Assembly: GCA_900468285.1 (NCBI GenBank)
Contig: UBTF01000003.1
Coordinates: 372,001 to 436,000 of the forward strand
DNA from: Hyphomicrobiales bacterium
Lineage (GTDB): Bacteria > Pseudomonadota > Alphaproteobacteria > Rhizobiales > Rhizobiaceae
Length of the DNA stretch: 64,000 nt
Direction: 5' to 3'
Part shown: positions 25,790 to 35,140 of the stretch, piece by piece
Layout of the letters: the number at the start of each line of letters is the position of its first letter
How positions within the stretch are numbered: the stretch's first letter is position 1
Position numbers and translations under genes: made by a program
The notes under the pieces: generated by a model
The model's database searches: none
What the model was told of the DNA's origin: nothing
The model's input: only the letters and a program-made list of their open reading frames with translations

Positions 25790-26830
25790 TCAGTGCGATA
25801 AATCGGCCTCTTCCCACTGGATGCGAATTCTTGCTCCAGTGGTGGCCGGTCCCGTCGACTGCGTGATGTCTGCCTTCAGGCTCTGAGCCATGGCGGTAAT
25901 GAGCCGCGTGCCAAGACCCGTGCCTTTTGGCTGATCGCTATCGCCAATGCCTACGCCATCGTCTTCGACAAAAAGTCGGATTTGGCCGTCTTGTCTCTCC
26001 AGACGAATGCGAATGTCGCCTTCACCTTCTGGATAGGCGTATTTCAGCGCGTTGGTCGTCAGCTCGGTTACGATAACCCCCAGCGCCACGGCCTGATCGG
26101 GCGAGGCCTTCACATTGGCCATGTCAGTCAGAATACGGATTTTCTCATTGTCGCGCGCCGAGCGGCCGAGATCCTGAATGATGGATGAGAGGTAGGAATC
26201 GAGCTCGACCTCCCCGACATTATAGGCGGTGTAAAGACTGCGATGAACACCTGCGATGGCCGAGATGCGGCTTTGGGTCTCAAGTAGCGCGGTCCGCGCT
26301 TCCTCGGTCGCCACCGCGTTAAGCTGCATCCGTATCATCGCGGAGACCAGCGAGAGGCTGTTGGCGATGCGGTGATTCATCTCCTTTGCCATCAGTTCGG
26401 CGCGTTCTTTCGCCTGCAGCAGTTGCGCTTCCGCTTCTTCCTTTGCCCGGCGCAGCTGGAAGTTTTCAAGCGCCTGCTGGATGGAGTTCAGCAGAAGCGG
26501 GAAGAAGTCGTCGCCGACATTCTTGATGACATAGTCCGCCGCACCCGCCTTCAGGGCATCGATGGCAATCTGTGCCTCGCTGGCGCCCGTAACGTAAAGA
26601 ACCGGGATGGTCCGGCAAGCCTCTCCGATGGCAGCCAGGAATTGCAGCCCGGTACCGTTCTGGAAGTAATGATCGAGCACAACCGCATCGAATGTGTTGG
26701 CCTCAAACTCTTTCAGACCAGCGGCAACGGATGCTGCATGGACCACCGCTATGTCGTGACGGCCGAGCACGCGCTGAGCGAGCTTAGCCAGCGTCGGATC
26801 GTCATCGACATACAAAATGTTCAACGTCAT
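25790..26830 (-). CDS. Receiver-histidine kinase hybrid (REC - HisKA_2/HWE-like - HATPase)
   Basis: About 346 residues. The N-terminal receiver domain carries the acidic cluster VDDDP at 8-12 and phospho-acceptor Asp53. A coiled coil follows (about 120-148), then the dimerisation domain EMNHRIANSLSLVSAM with His152. The C-terminal ATPase has TELTTNALKYAY and DDGVGIG. This receiver-first architecture makes kinase output depend on an upstream phosphorelay. The start at 26830 is chosen because the receiver begins there and the preceding gene ends 7 bp upstream. HisKA_2/HWE kinases often feed the alphaproteobacterial general stress response (family knowledge; link inferred). Confidence 0.9.
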   Translation of the reverse strand: MTLNILYVDDDPTLAKLAQRVLGRHDIAVVHAASVAAGLKEFEANTFDAVVLDHYFQNGTGLQFLAAIGEACRTIPVLYVTGASEAQIAIDALKAGAADYVIKNVGDDFFPLLLNSIQQALENFQLRRAKEEAEAQLLQAKERAELMAKEMNHRIANSLSLVSAMIRMQLNAVATEEARTALLETQSRISAIAGVHRSLYTAYNVGEVELDSYLSSIIQDLGRSARDNEKIRILTDMANVKASPDQAVALGVIVTELTTNALKYAYPEGEGDIRIRLERQDGQIRLFVEDDGVGIGDSDQPKGTGLGTRLITAMAQSLKADITQSTGPATTGARIRIQWEEADLSH

Positions 26831-26837
26831 TAAACTT

Positions 26838-27275
26838 TCACGGGACCTGAATAACGGAGAAGAAAAGTCCAAGATTGCGGATTGCGGTCGCGAAACCCTC
26901 ATAGTCTACCGGCTTGGTGATATAGACATTCGCGCCAAGATCATAGCATTTCTGTATCTCGGTCTCGTCATCCGTTGTGGTCAGCACGACAACAGGCAGG
27001 CGCTTGGTGTGCTCATTGCTCTTGATCTGCTCAAGAATCCGTATTCCTGACGTGTCCGGCAGGTTCAGATCCAGCAGGATCAGCAGGTAGCGATCCTTGC
27101 TCACAAGGCCGTCCCGTTCCGGGCCGAGAATGTAATCCAGCGCCTTGTGGCCAAGGGTGAAGGGCACAATCTCATTGTTGACGCCGGCGCGTCGCACGTT
27201 CTTTTCGATAAGGCGCGCGTGACCTTCATCGTCTTCGATCATCACGATCGTTACTTCTTGTCCTGTGGCTTTCAT
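26838..27275 (-). CDS. Single-domain response regulator (Rcp1-like receiver)
   Basis: 145 residues, a stand-alone receiver: acidic pair IEDD at 13-16, phospho-acceptor Asp69 in LLDLNLP, Thr in VVLTTTDD and Lys in YITKPVD. There is no output domain. The insertion before the Asp strand (LGPERDGLVSKDRY) is typical of Rcp1-type receivers that partner phytochrome-like kinases. Its ATG overlaps the kinase stop by 4 bp, so the two are coupled. It probably shuttles phosphate from the CHASE3 kinase to the downstream receiver-kinase (inference). Confidence 0.93.
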   Translation of the reverse strand: MKATGQEVTIVMIEDDEGHARLIEKNVRRAGVNNEIVPFTLGHKALDYILGPERDGLVSKDRYLLILLDLNLPDTSGIRILEQIKSNEHTKRLPVVVLTTTDDETEIQKCYDLGANVYITKPVDYEGFATAIRNLGLFFSVIQVP

Positions 27276-28825
27276 ATATCGCTCCCGCGCGTAATTTTTC
27301 GAAGGTCCGTCGGCAGTGTCAGATGGAATGTGCTTCCTTTGCCGAGCTCGGACGCGACCGTAATGTCTCCACCTAAATTTCTTATTAGCGACCGCACATG
27401 AGCAAGGCCGATGCCTTCGCCTTGCTGATCCTGCTCGCCCGCACGGCGGAAAAGCTCAAAAATCCGCTCGAAATCGTCTTCTGCAATCCCGCGGCCATTG
27501 TCGCTGACATCAATGCGAACGATGCCACGGCCCTGCGGCAGAATGCGGGCGGAAATCTTCAGCGGTCTTCCGGGCATCTGGTATTTGACGGCGTTGTCAA
27601 AGAGATTGCCCAGTATCTGGTCCAGCGAAATGCGATCGCTGATGACCGTAAAGCTTGGCACGTCGATGTCTATGCTGCCATCCACCGCGCTAACCTGATG
27701 CTGAACGCTTGCGCTTGCTGCGATCAGCAAATCCTTGATATCGACTTTTTCAGCCTGAAGCTTACGTCGGCCATCGCGGGATATTTTCAGGATCGCATTG
27801 ATGAGCTGGTCCATCTTGCGGGTCGAGGACCGGATGAAGCCAATCGCTTCCGGCAGGTCTTCCTTGACCGCGGTCTTTGCATCCTGCACGTCGCGCTCGG
27901 GCAGTGCCGCGCCATCCGCCAGAACATAGGCCTGCACGGGCTTCAGCGATGCATCAAATTCCGACAGAAATCCCATGATGTTGACCAATGGTGCGCGCAG
28001 ATCGTGGGTTACGATATAGGCAAATCTCTGAATTTCCTGATTGGCGCGGATAAGATCGCGCGTTCTTTCGTCGACGCGCTCTTCGAGCCCCCGGTTGAGT
28101 TCATCGACCTCTTCTCGTGAGCGCATCAGTTCGCGAATGTATTTCATGATGAGCGCAAGAGCACCGATCAGCACGCCGGTGATTGCGACGGCGCCGACGA
28201 TTGTCACCCAGCGAAGGTTTTCGGCAGCAGAAAGCTGATTGGCGACAAGGATGCGAAGGTGATCGTCGGTGATTTGCTGGAAACGATTGAGCGTTTCACG
28301 GATCTCGCGCATGTAGATCAGACCAGTGTCACGGCGGACCAGATCCACGGCATCCTGCGTGCGGTTGGCGCGCATGAGGTCTATGCCCTCACCGATCTCT
28401 GCGAGCTTTCGGTCGAGATTGGCTTGCAGGCCCTCTATGTCCCCCAAATACTCCTGCCTGTCACCAATCCTTTCGACAAGAAGAGCGCGTTTGGCCGCCA
28501 TTGTGTTGACCGCCTCGCGGTAAGGAGCAAGATAGCGCTCGTCGCCGGTCAGAAGAAAACCGCGCTGCCCCGTCTCGGCATCCTGCACTGTTGTCAGCAC
28601 ATCCAGAATCGAAGCGCGCAGCCGCCGCAACGCGGCAGTCTCCTGCGAATATTCGTTGTTGGCCTGCACCAGCCATAGCGATGTTGCCACCATGCCGACG
28701 AGCAGAGCAACGCCTATTCCCAGCATGATGAGTGTTCGGCGAATGAACGCAGATAATTTTGCCAAGGAATGCCCCGCAGTTTTTAAGCTGTTTCGTAAGT
28801 AATCCGCCAGCGATGCCTTATGCAA
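27272..28825 (-). CDS. CHASE3-domain sensor histidine kinase
   Basis: 517 residues. Transmembrane helix 1 is at about 31-53. A CHASE3 extracellular helical sensor follows (about 55-200; TVQDAETGQRGFLLTGDERY is diagnostic), then helix 2 at about 206-230 and a coiled coil at 232-265. The phospho-acceptor is His274 in VTHDLRAPL, and the ATPase domain ends with DNGRGI and GEGIGLAHV. It begins with TTG at 28825; I see no better start before helix 1. It is the first gene of a three-gene phosphorelay operon. Confidence 0.93.
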   Translation of the reverse strand: MHKASLADYLRNSLKTAGHSLAKLSAFIRRTLIMLGIGVALLVGMVATSLWLVQANNEYSQETAALRRLRASILDVLTTVQDAETGQRGFLLTGDERYLAPYREAVNTMAAKRALLVERIGDRQEYLGDIEGLQANLDRKLAEIGEGIDLMRANRTQDAVDLVRRDTGLIYMREIRETLNRFQQITDDHLRILVANQLSAAENLRWVTIVGAVAITGVLIGALALIMKYIRELMRSREEVDELNRGLEERVDERTRDLIRANQEIQRFAYIVTHDLRAPLVNIMGFLSEFDASLKPVQAYVLADGAALPERDVQDAKTAVKEDLPEAIGFIRSSTRKMDQLINAILKISRDGRRKLQAEKVDIKDLLIAASASVQHQVSAVDGSIDIDVPSFTVISDRISLDQILGNLFDNAVKYQMPGRPLKISARILPQGRGIVRIDVSDNGRGIAEDDFERIFELFRRAGEQDQQGEGIGLAHVRSLIRNLGGDITVASELGKGSTFHLTLPTDLRKITRGSDI

Positions 28826-28919
28826 GACGTTGGTGCATCAATGGTCGAGTTGTTCACTTTTATCGAACAGACGCGATGACGATTCTCGCGATGTAATCGG
28901 ATCCTGTGGGTGGAAGAAG

Positions 28920-28950
28920 AAAAAAGCCCGCCAGCAATGCGCCGACGGGC
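28920..28950 (-). terminator. Rho-independent terminator of the xerD-accA unit
   Basis: On the minus strand, GCCCG and CGGGC arms (complement of 28946-28950 and 28926-28930) are followed by six T (complement of 28920-28925). It lies about 30 bp after the accA stop. Confidence 0.65.
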
Positions 28951-28978
28951 CGATTTTCTTGAAGGAATTGACGCCTGC

Positions 28979-29932
28979 TTATAGGTTGCGCCCGATATCG
29001 AGGAATTTTTGGCGGCGCTCTGCGCGCAGCTGTGTTCCAGATTGCGGGATCAGTTCCTTCAGTGCTGCCTCGATCGTCTTGCCGGTTGCATCGATGACCT
29101 TGGCAGGGTCGCGATGCGCGCCGCCCATCGGCTCGGGAATGATAGCGTCGATGACGCCGAGACCCTTCAGATCTTCCGAGGTGATCTTCATGTTGGTCGC
29201 TGCTTCCTTGGCGCGGGTGGAATCGCGCCAGAGGATGGAGGCTGCACCTTCCGGTGAGATAACCGAATAGATCGCGTGCTCAAGCATGTAGACGCGGTTG
29301 CCGGTGGCGATGGCGATTGCACCGCCCGAGCCGCCTTCACCGATGACGACCGATACGATAGGAACTTTCGCGTTAAGGCACATTTCCGTTGAGCGCGCGA
29401 TGGCTTCAGCCTGGCCTCGTTCTTCGGCGCCAACGCCCGGATAGGCTCCGGCCGTGTCGATCAGCGTGACGACGGGCAGTGAGAAACGATCAGCCAATTC
29501 GAGAACACGTATGGCCTTGCGGTAACCTTCGGGCCGAGGGCTGCCGAAATTGTGCTTCAGGCGTGACTTTGTGTCGCTGCCCTTTTCCTGACCGATAATC
29601 GCAACGGGCTGCCCGTTGAACCGAGCAAGACCTGCCTGGATCGCGGCGTCCTCGGCAAATTTGCGGTCACCGGCCAGCGGCGTGAAGTCCGTGAACAGGG
29701 CCTTGGCATAGTCCACGAAGTGCGGACGCTGCGGATGCCGCGCGACCTGCGTCTTCTGCCAGGCGTTAAGCTTGGAGTAGATGTCCTGCATCGCGTCCTG
29801 GACGCGGCTTTCAAGGCGTGAGATCTCCTCCGAGGTATCTATACTCTCGTCTTCGGCAGCGAGTTTCTTTAACTCGAGAATCTTGCCTTCCAGGTCAGAG
29901 ATAGGTTTTTCGAAGTCGAGGTAGTTGTGCAT
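28979..29932 (-). CDS. accA: Acetyl-CoA carboxylase carboxyltransferase subunit alpha
   Basis: 317 residues, the normal length. Family hallmarks include RPHFVDYAKALFTDFTPLAG, TLIDTAGAYPGVGAEERGQA and the glycine-rich oxyanion region IGEGGSGGAIAIATGN. It forms the carboxyltransferase with AccD and makes malonyl-CoA for fatty-acid synthesis. It lies 63 bp downstream of xerD on the same strand and ends at a terminator. The xerD-accA neighbourhood is common in rhizobia. Confidence 0.97.
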   Translation of the reverse strand: MHNYLDFEKPISDLEGKILELKKLAAEDESIDTSEEISRLESRVQDAMQDIYSKLNAWQKTQVARHPQRPHFVDYAKALFTDFTPLAGDRKFAEDAAIQAGLARFNGQPVAIIGQEKGSDTKSRLKHNFGSPRPEGYRKAIRVLELADRFSLPVVTLIDTAGAYPGVGAEERGQAEAIARSTEMCLNAKVPIVSVVIGEGGSGGAIAIATGNRVYMLEHAIYSVISPEGAASILWRDSTRAKEAATNMKITSEDLKGLGVIDAIIPEPMGGAHRDPAKVIDATGKTIEAALKELIPQSGTQLRAERRQKFLDIGRNL

Positions 29933-29995
29933 GAGATCCGTTTCCGATCGTTTTGCGCAAGGTTTGACCGGGTGGTCCCGGCGGTTCCGGTCGCT

Positions 29996-30949
29996 CTATT
30001 CAAGGTTTTTGGCCTGTTTGGCAAGAGGGTGGTGCGTTTGTACCAGCTCTTGAAGCCGTTCTTCCAGCACATGTGTATAGATTTGTGTCGTTGAAATGTC
30101 CGAATGGCCCAGCAGTTCCTGCACTGCGCGCAGGTCTGCACCATTCTGGAGGAGGTGGCTGGCAAAGGCGTGGCGCATGACATGCGGCGATATTGCCGAT
30201 GGCGAGAGCCCCGCGCGGATGGCAATGTCCTTCAGGTCGCGGGCAAAGACCTGCCGGGGGAGATGCCCTTCCTTGCCATTGGAAGGAAAAAGCCACGGGC
30301 TTTCCGGCTCACCTTCCTTTTTTGGGAGAAGGGCGGATCTCGCCCGGTCATAGGCTTCCATCGCCTTTATGGCCGCCCGCGACAGCAGCACCATACGGTC
30401 CTTGTTGCCCTTGCCGCGGATCATCAGAAAGCGACCGTCATGACGCAGAACCTTGGCCGGCAGCGATACGAGTTCGCTGACGCGCATTCCCGTGGCGTAA
30501 AGCAATTCCAGCAGGAGATGCATCCGGATACGGGAAATCTGCCCCGGCCCTTCCGTTTCGGCTTCCTTCGATGCCTGCGCAAGAAGCGTCGTAACGTCTG
30601 CCACGCTCATGATTTTTGGAAGAGGGCGTCCTTTTTTGGGTGCGTCCAATATGCCGGTCGGATCGTCGCCACGCAGCCCTTCCGAATAGAGGAACTTGTA
30701 GAATTGCCGCATGCAGGACAGGCGACGGGCCTGCGAAGACGAGGCAAAGCCATTCGCAGAAAGAGATTCGAGATAAGCGGAAAGATCGCTGGTCGTAGCC
30801 TCTGATATCGCGATGTTGCGACGATTGAGAAAGTCTCGCATGTCGGTAAGGTCGCGCTCGTAGGATGAGAGCGTGTTTGCCGCTGCCCCTCGCTCCGCAC
30901 TCATCATTTCCAGAAAACTGTCGAGCCTTGCGGCGTCCTGACTGGCCAT
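29996..30949 (-). CDS. xerD: Site-specific tyrosine recombinase XerD
   Basis: 317 residues. The SAM-like core-binding domain covers about 1-105 and the catalytic domain follows with Arg156 (GMRVSEL), the beta-hairpin Lys region (RGKGNKDR, 178-185), His256 and Arg259 (HVMRH), His282 (GHSDIS) and nucleophile Tyr291 (QIYTHV). All catalytic residues are present. With XerC and FtsK it resolves chromosome dimers at dif. No dif-like or integron-like element is visible beside it, and the setting is a housekeeping operon, so XerD is preferred over a mobile-element integrase. Confidence 0.95.
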   Translation of the reverse strand: MASQDAARLDSFLEMMSAERGAAANTLSSYERDLTDMRDFLNRRNIAISEATTSDLSAYLESLSANGFASSSQARRLSCMRQFYKFLYSEGLRGDDPTGILDAPKKGRPLPKIMSVADVTTLLAQASKEAETEGPGQISRIRMHLLLELLYATGMRVSELVSLPAKVLRHDGRFLMIRGKGNKDRMVLLSRAAIKAMEAYDRARSALLPKKEGEPESPWLFPSNGKEGHLPRQVFARDLKDIAIRAGLSPSAISPHVMRHAFASHLLQNGADLRAVQELLGHSDISTTQIYTHVLEERLQELVQTHHPLAKQAKNLE

Positions 30950-30967
30950 TGAAAGGATTTTCCGTCG

Positions 30968-31120
30968 TCAGGGCGTGGGTGGATTAAGGCGCTCGGACGG
31001 TATCCGTACCGTCACTTCACGCGGCTTTGGTTCCACCAGCATCACCAGTGACACCATGCTGCCGTAGATGATGCCAGCGATGGCTGCCAGCACGAACAGG
31101 AAACGGAAGAGGGTGGGCAT
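30968..31120 (-). CDS. Small single-pass membrane protein upstream of xerD
   Basis: About 50 residues: one transmembrane helix (LFRFLFVLAAIAGIIYGSMV) and a short tail with VEPKPREVTVRIPSERL. The start at 31120 is decided by GGAG five bases upstream; the longer frame from 31150 would be less well initiated. It lies 18 bp before xerD and is probably co-transcribed. Function unknown. Confidence 0.75.
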   Translation of the reverse strand: MPTLFRFLFVLAAIAGIIYGSMVSLVMLVEPKPREVTVRIPSERLNPPTP

Positions 31121-31291
31121 GGTCACTCCGGTGCACGTGTTGGGCGACATATGAGATGCGGTTTGGGGAAGGACAAGGCCGAGGTCCGGTTATCCTTCGC
31201 GTGTTTCATATGATTCTCTTTCTATAAGGCGCAATTAGGCTTGACGCTTGGTAAACATTTGCAGATACCGATGCCAAACGGGCCATCATTC

Positions 31292-31894
31292 ATGAGCGAA
31301 ACCAACATAACGGTCCACCCCGGCACGGGTGGGAAAAGTCTGGGCGAAAGAGCGCGAGCCAAGCTCGGCAGACGAAACCTCGTTTTTGTGGGTTTAATGG
31401 GGGCGGGCAAATCCGCCATCGGTCGGCTTGTCGCCCAGCAACTCAAAATCCCCTTTGTCGATACGGATGTCGAAATCGAGCGCGTATCGCGCATGACGAT
31501 ATCGGAGCTGTTTACAGCTTACGGGGAAGACGAGTTTCGCGCGCTGGAAATGCGTGTCATCAAGCGGCTGCTGCGTGCCGGACCAAAGGTCGTGTCTACT
31601 GGCGGTGGCGCGTTCGTGAATGAAGCGACCCGCAGACAGATCAAGCGCAGTGGCGTTTCCATCTGGCTGAAAGCCGATCTGGATGTTCTCTGGGAGCGGG
31701 TTAACAAGCGCGATCACCGGCCGCTTCTCAAGACCGAGAACCCCAAGGCAACCCTTTTGGGGTTGATGGAGAGGCGCTATCCTATTTACGGGGAAGCCGA
31801 CATAACGATTGAATCACGCGATGTCCGCAAGGAGATCATCGTGAATGAAGTCCTGCAGGCAATTGCAGGGGCAGAACAGAAGGCCTCATCATGA
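31292..31894 (+). CDS. aroK: Shikimate kinase
   Basis: About 200 residues. Walker A GLMGAGKS lies at 34-41 after a rhizobial-type N-terminal extension. DTDVEIE and the substrate-binding TGGGAF segment follow, then the lid arginine region NKRDHRPLL. It phosphorylates shikimate in aromatic amino-acid synthesis. Start is uncertain: ATG 31292 (MSETN), ATG 31271 and TTG 31241 are in frame without a clear ribosome-binding site. Its stop overlaps the aroB start (ATGA), a conserved arrangement. Confidence 0.95.
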   Translation: MSETNITVHPGTGGKSLGERARAKLGRRNLVFVGLMGAGKSAIGRLVAQQLKIPFVDTDVEIERVSRMTISELFTAYGEDEFRALEMRVIKRLLRAGPKVVSTGGGAFVNEATRRQIKRSGVSIWLKADLDVLWERVNKRDHRPLLKTENPKATLLGLMERRYPIYGEADITIESRDVRKEIIVNEVLQAIAGAEQKASS

Positions 31895-33021
31895 CCGTCC
31901 ACGAAACCATTGAAGAACGTCTTGTTCACGTACCGCTTGGTGAACGCGCCTATGACATCTTGATTGGCCCGGGTCTGATCGGCCGCGCAGGCGGTGAGAT
32001 TTCCTCTCGCCTGAAAGGTAAGCGCGCCGCCATCGTAACGGATGAGCATGTCGCACCGCTTTACCTCGAAGCTTTGATGGATGGTCTGCAGACCGATGGT
32101 ATCGAAGCGGTTTCGCTGACGCTTCCGGCTGGTGAAAAGACCAAGAGCTTCGATCATCTGGTAACCGTATGCGATACCGTGCTTGCTGCGCGTATCGAGC
32201 GTAACGATGCCGTCATCGCACTAGGCGGCGGCGTTATCGGCGATCTCGCGGGTTTTGCAGCTGGCATCGTGCGTCGTGGTGTGCGCTTCGTGCAGATACC
32301 GACGTCTCTTCTGGCGCAGGTGGATTCATCCGTCGGCGGCAAGACCGGTATCAATTCGCGTCACGGCAAGAACCTGCTTGGCGTATTCCACCAACCGGAC
32401 CTGGTCCTTGCGGATACAGCGGTTCTCGATACGCTGAGCCCGCGGGAGTTTCGCGCCGGTTATGCGGAGGTGGTGAAATACGGTCTGATCGACAAGCCTG
32501 AATTTTTTGAATGGCTGGAGAAGAACTGGAACGAGGTTCTCTCAGGTGGACCAGCCCGAATTCAGGCAATTGCCACCAGCTGTCAGGCCAAATCAGATGT
32601 CGTCGTGGCGGATGAAAAAGAAAATGGCGTCCGTGCGCTGCTCAATCTCGGCCACACTTTCGGCCATGCTCTGGAGGCGGCGACGGAATATAACAGCGAG
32701 CGCCTCGTGCATGGTGAAGGCGTTGCCATCGGTATGGTGCTCGCGCACGAGTTTTCTGCGCGCCTGAACCTGGCCAGCCCGGATGATGCAGCAAGGGTAA
32801 GAGCACATCTTGAGGCCGTCGGATTGCCGACGACCATGAAAGATATCCCCGGCAAGCTTCCCGATGTAGAGATGCTGATGACGGCCATCGCCCAGGACAA
32901 GAAGGTCAAGGGCGGTAATCTGACCTTCATCCTCACCCACGGTATCGGCAAGTCATTTGTTGCCAATGATGTGCCTGCTTCGGAAGTAAGATCCTTCCTC
33001 GGCGAAAAGCACCCCGGCTAA
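31891..33021 (+). CDS. aroB: 3-dehydroquinate synthase
   Basis: 376 residues. NAD-binding GGGVIGDLAGFAAG and VDSSVGGKTGIN are diagnostic. Metal ligands appear as Glu in AGYAEVVKYG, and His in LLNLGHTFGHALE and VHGEGVAIGM. It converts DAHP to 3-dehydroquinate, the second step of the shikimate pathway. It overlaps aroK by 4 bp. It converges with a BolA-family gene 10 bp away. Confidence 0.97.
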   Translation: MTVHETIEERLVHVPLGERAYDILIGPGLIGRAGGEISSRLKGKRAAIVTDEHVAPLYLEALMDGLQTDGIEAVSLTLPAGEKTKSFDHLVTVCDTVLAARIERNDAVIALGGGVIGDLAGFAAGIVRRGVRFVQIPTSLLAQVDSSVGGKTGINSRHGKNLLGVFHQPDLVLADTAVLDTLSPREFRAGYAEVVKYGLIDKPEFFEWLEKNWNEVLSGGPARIQAIATSCQAKSDVVVADEKENGVRALLNLGHTFGHALEAATEYNSERLVHGEGVAIGMVLAHEFSARLNLASPDDAARVRAHLEAVGLPTTMKDIPGKLPDVEMLMTAIAQDKKVKGGNLTFILTHGIGKSFVANDVPASEVRSFLGEKHPG

Positions 33022-33031
33022 CAACACATCG

Positions 33032-33313
33032 TCAAAAACGCGTCTTTTCTCCGGGCGCTGCAATTTCCAGCGCAAGTGCGTGCAGGCCGGCATCCAGTTC
33101 CGGCTTCAGCACTTCATTGAGCGCGCGATGCCGGTCGACGCGTGACTTGCCGGAAAAGCTTTCCGATACTATCTGAACACGCATATGGGTCTCACCCGTT
33201 CCGGTGATATCCGGATGATGTCCGGCGTGCATGTGGCTTTCGTCGATGACGTTGAGCCGAACCGGCGAAAACGCCTCGTTGAGCTTGTTTTGAATACGCT
33301 CGCGCAAGGACAT
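33032..33313 (-). CDS. BolA-family protein
   Basis: About 93 residues. The class II KH-like BolA fold is marked by LNVIDESHMHAGH, ETHMRVQIVSESFSGKSRVD and RHRALNEVL. The conserved His residues used for Fe-S sharing with monothiol glutaredoxins are present. The start at 33313 follows GGAG; the longer frame to 33343 lacks a ribosome-binding site. It is divergent from the J-domain gene. BolA proteins are often linked to stress and iron sensing (family knowledge). Confidence 0.92.
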   Translation of the reverse strand: MSLRERIQNKLNEAFSPVRLNVIDESHMHAGHHPDITGTGETHMRVQIVSESFSGKSRVDRHRALNEVLKPELDAGLHALALEIAAPGEKTRF

Positions 33314-33427
33314 GTGTTCGGACTCCAAATCACTGTTGATCATAAAAAGGGGCTACCTAGAAACCCGTAACATTCTGCTTTGTCAATTCTTGTTGTGCGC
33401 GTTTTCGCGCACCATAATCAGGATATC

Positions 33428-34045
33428 ATGAAACTGGATTCGAAATACTTCGACCGCATTCGCACGCGCCGTAAACGGGAGCGGGAGCCTGAGGTACAGG
33501 CCCCGACATGCCAGTGGGATGGCTGCGACAAGCCGGGCGTTCATCGCGCTCCCGTCGGCCGCAATGCCGAGGGGCAGTTCTTCATGTTCTGTTTTGAGCA
33601 TGTGAAGGATTACAATAAAGGCTACAACTATTTCTCCGGCCTGTCTGACAGTGAAATTGCGCGCTATCAGAAGGAAGCCATAACCGGCCATCGCCCTACC
33701 TGGACGGTGGGCGTGAACAAGACCGCGAGCGACAGCCCGCTGCATTCCACCCTGCGTTCGGGTGCTGCCAATGCCCGTATCCGTGATCCGTTCGGCTTTG
33801 CGGGGCAGGGGCGCTCGGGCGGCCCGCGTTATCAGCAGAGCCGCAAACTCAAGACGCTGGAACAAAAAGCCTTCGACACGCTTGGTCTTTCTGTGAACGC
33901 CAAGCCTGAAGAGATCAAAAGGAGCTATAAGGACCTGGTGAAAAAACATCATCCTGATGCCAATGGCGGCGATCGCGGATCGGAAGAACGTTTTCGTGCT
34001 GTAATTCAAGCCTACCAATTGTTAAAGCAATCCGGTTTCTGCTAA
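33428..34045 (+). CDS. J-domain protein (DnaJ-like co-chaperone) with N-terminal Cys/His cluster
   Basis: About 205 residues. A C-terminal J-domain covers about 142-205 with the HPD motif in KKHHPDANGGD. The N-terminal half has Cys28, Cys33, Cys55 and His58 (PTCQWDGCDKPGVHRAP ... FCFEHVK), which could bind zinc. No Gly/Phe or substrate domain of canonical DnaJ is present. J-domain proteins activate DnaK. Its place before cobS-cobT is seen in other rhizobia as far as I recall; a role in cobaltochelatase maturation is only a guess. ATG 33428 is preferred to 33380. Confidence 0.88.
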   Translation: MKLDSKYFDRIRTRRKREREPEVQAPTCQWDGCDKPGVHRAPVGRNAEGQFFMFCFEHVKDYNKGYNYFSGLSDSEIARYQKEAITGHRPTWTVGVNKTASDSPLHSTLRSGAANARIRDPFGFAGQGRSGGPRYQQSRKLKTLEQKAFDTLGLSVNAKPEEIKRSYKDLVKKHHPDANGGDRGSEERFRAVIQAYQLLKQSGFC

Positions 34046-34109
34046 GCCCTTTCATGTGATCGCCTGAAAGATATGTGGCCGGGTGGCTGCTACCCGCCTT
34101 GGAGACGTT

Positions 34110-35099
34110 ATGAGCAAAATTGACCTCGATATTACCAACCTGCCGGACACGACCGTTTCGGTGCGTGAAGTCTTCGGTATCGACTCGGACCTGCGTGTGC
34201 CCGCCTATTCGCAGGGCGATGCCTATGTTCCTGATCTCGACCCGGATTACCTGTTTGACCGCGATACGACGCTCGCCATCCTCGCGGGGTTTGCCCACAA
34301 TCGTCGCGTGATGGTGTCAGGCTTCCACGGTACCGGCAAGTCGACCCATATCGAGCAGGTCGCAGCACGGCTCAACTGGCCTTGCGTTCGCGTCAATCTG
34401 GACAGCCATGTCAGCCGTATCGATCTCGTCGGCAAGGACGCCATCGTGCTCAAGGACGGCAAGCAGGTAACCGAATTCAAGGACGGTATCCTCCCCTGGG
34501 CCTATCAGCACAATGTCGCGCTGGTCTTCGATGAGTATGATGCCGGACGCCCTGACGTGATGTTCGTTATCCAGCGTGTTCTGGAATCCTCTGGACGCCT
34601 GACCTTGCTCGACCAGAGCCGTGTTATCCGTCCTCACCCCGCTTTCCGCATTTTCGCGACGGCGAACACCGTAGGTCTGGGTGATACGACCGGTCTCTAC
34701 CACGGTACGCAGCAGATCAACCAGGCGCAGATGGACCGCTGGTCCGTCGTCACGACGCTGAACTACCTGCCGCATGAGCAGGAAGTGAACATCGTCGTTG
34801 CCAAGGTAAAGAGCCTCGACAATCCGAAGGGTCGTGAAACTGCGTCCAAGATGGTCCGGGTTGCGGATCTCACCCGCTCGGCCTTCATCAATGGCGATCT
34901 TTCCACGGTCATGAGCCCGCGTACGGTCATTACCTGGGCGGAAAACGCGGAAATATTCGGCGATGTCGCCTTTGCCTTCCGCGTGACCTTCCTCAACAAG
35001 TGCGATGAGCTGGAGCGGACGCTCGTGGCCGAGCAGTACCAGCGCGCATTCGGTGTTGAGCTGAAGGAAAGCGCCGCAAACATCGTTCTGAGCGCCTGA
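34110..35099 (+). CDS. cobS: Cobaltochelatase AAA+ subunit CobS
   Basis: About 329 residues. The AAA+ core has Walker [10 protein letters not shown] at 71-79 and Walker B LVFDEYD at 138-144. The N-terminal segment [20 protein letters not shown] is typical of CobS. The start follows GGAGACGTT. With CobT it forms the ATP-driven ring that powers CobN to insert cobalt into hydrogenobyrinic acid a,c-diamide in aerobic cobalamin synthesis. CobN is not in the window. Confidence 0.97.
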   Translation: MSKIDLDITNLPDTTVSVREVFGIDSDLRVPAYSQGDAYVPDLDPDYLFDRDTTLAILAGFAHNRRVMVSGFHGTGKSTHIEQVAARLNWPCVRVNLDSHVSRIDLVGKDAIVLKDGKQVTEFKDGILPWAYQHNVALVFDEYDAGRPDVMFVIQRVLESSGRLTLLDQSRVIRPHPAFRIFATANTVGLGDTTGLYHGTQQINQAQMDRWSVVTTLNYLPHEQEVNIVVAKVKSLDNPKGRETASKMVRVADLTRSAFINGDLSTVMSPRTVITWAENAEIFGDVAFAFRVTFLNKCDELERTLVAEQYQRAFGVELKESAANIVLSA

Positions 35100-35140
35100 T
35101 ATTCCCCGGTTTACCGGAGAGCATCACCGATGAGTTGAAG

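Noticed and set aside
29996-30949. Tyrosine recombinase as a sign of a genomic island
   Set aside because: It is in a conserved housekeeping setting with accA and aroKB and fits XerD in length and residues; no attachment site or tRNA is near.
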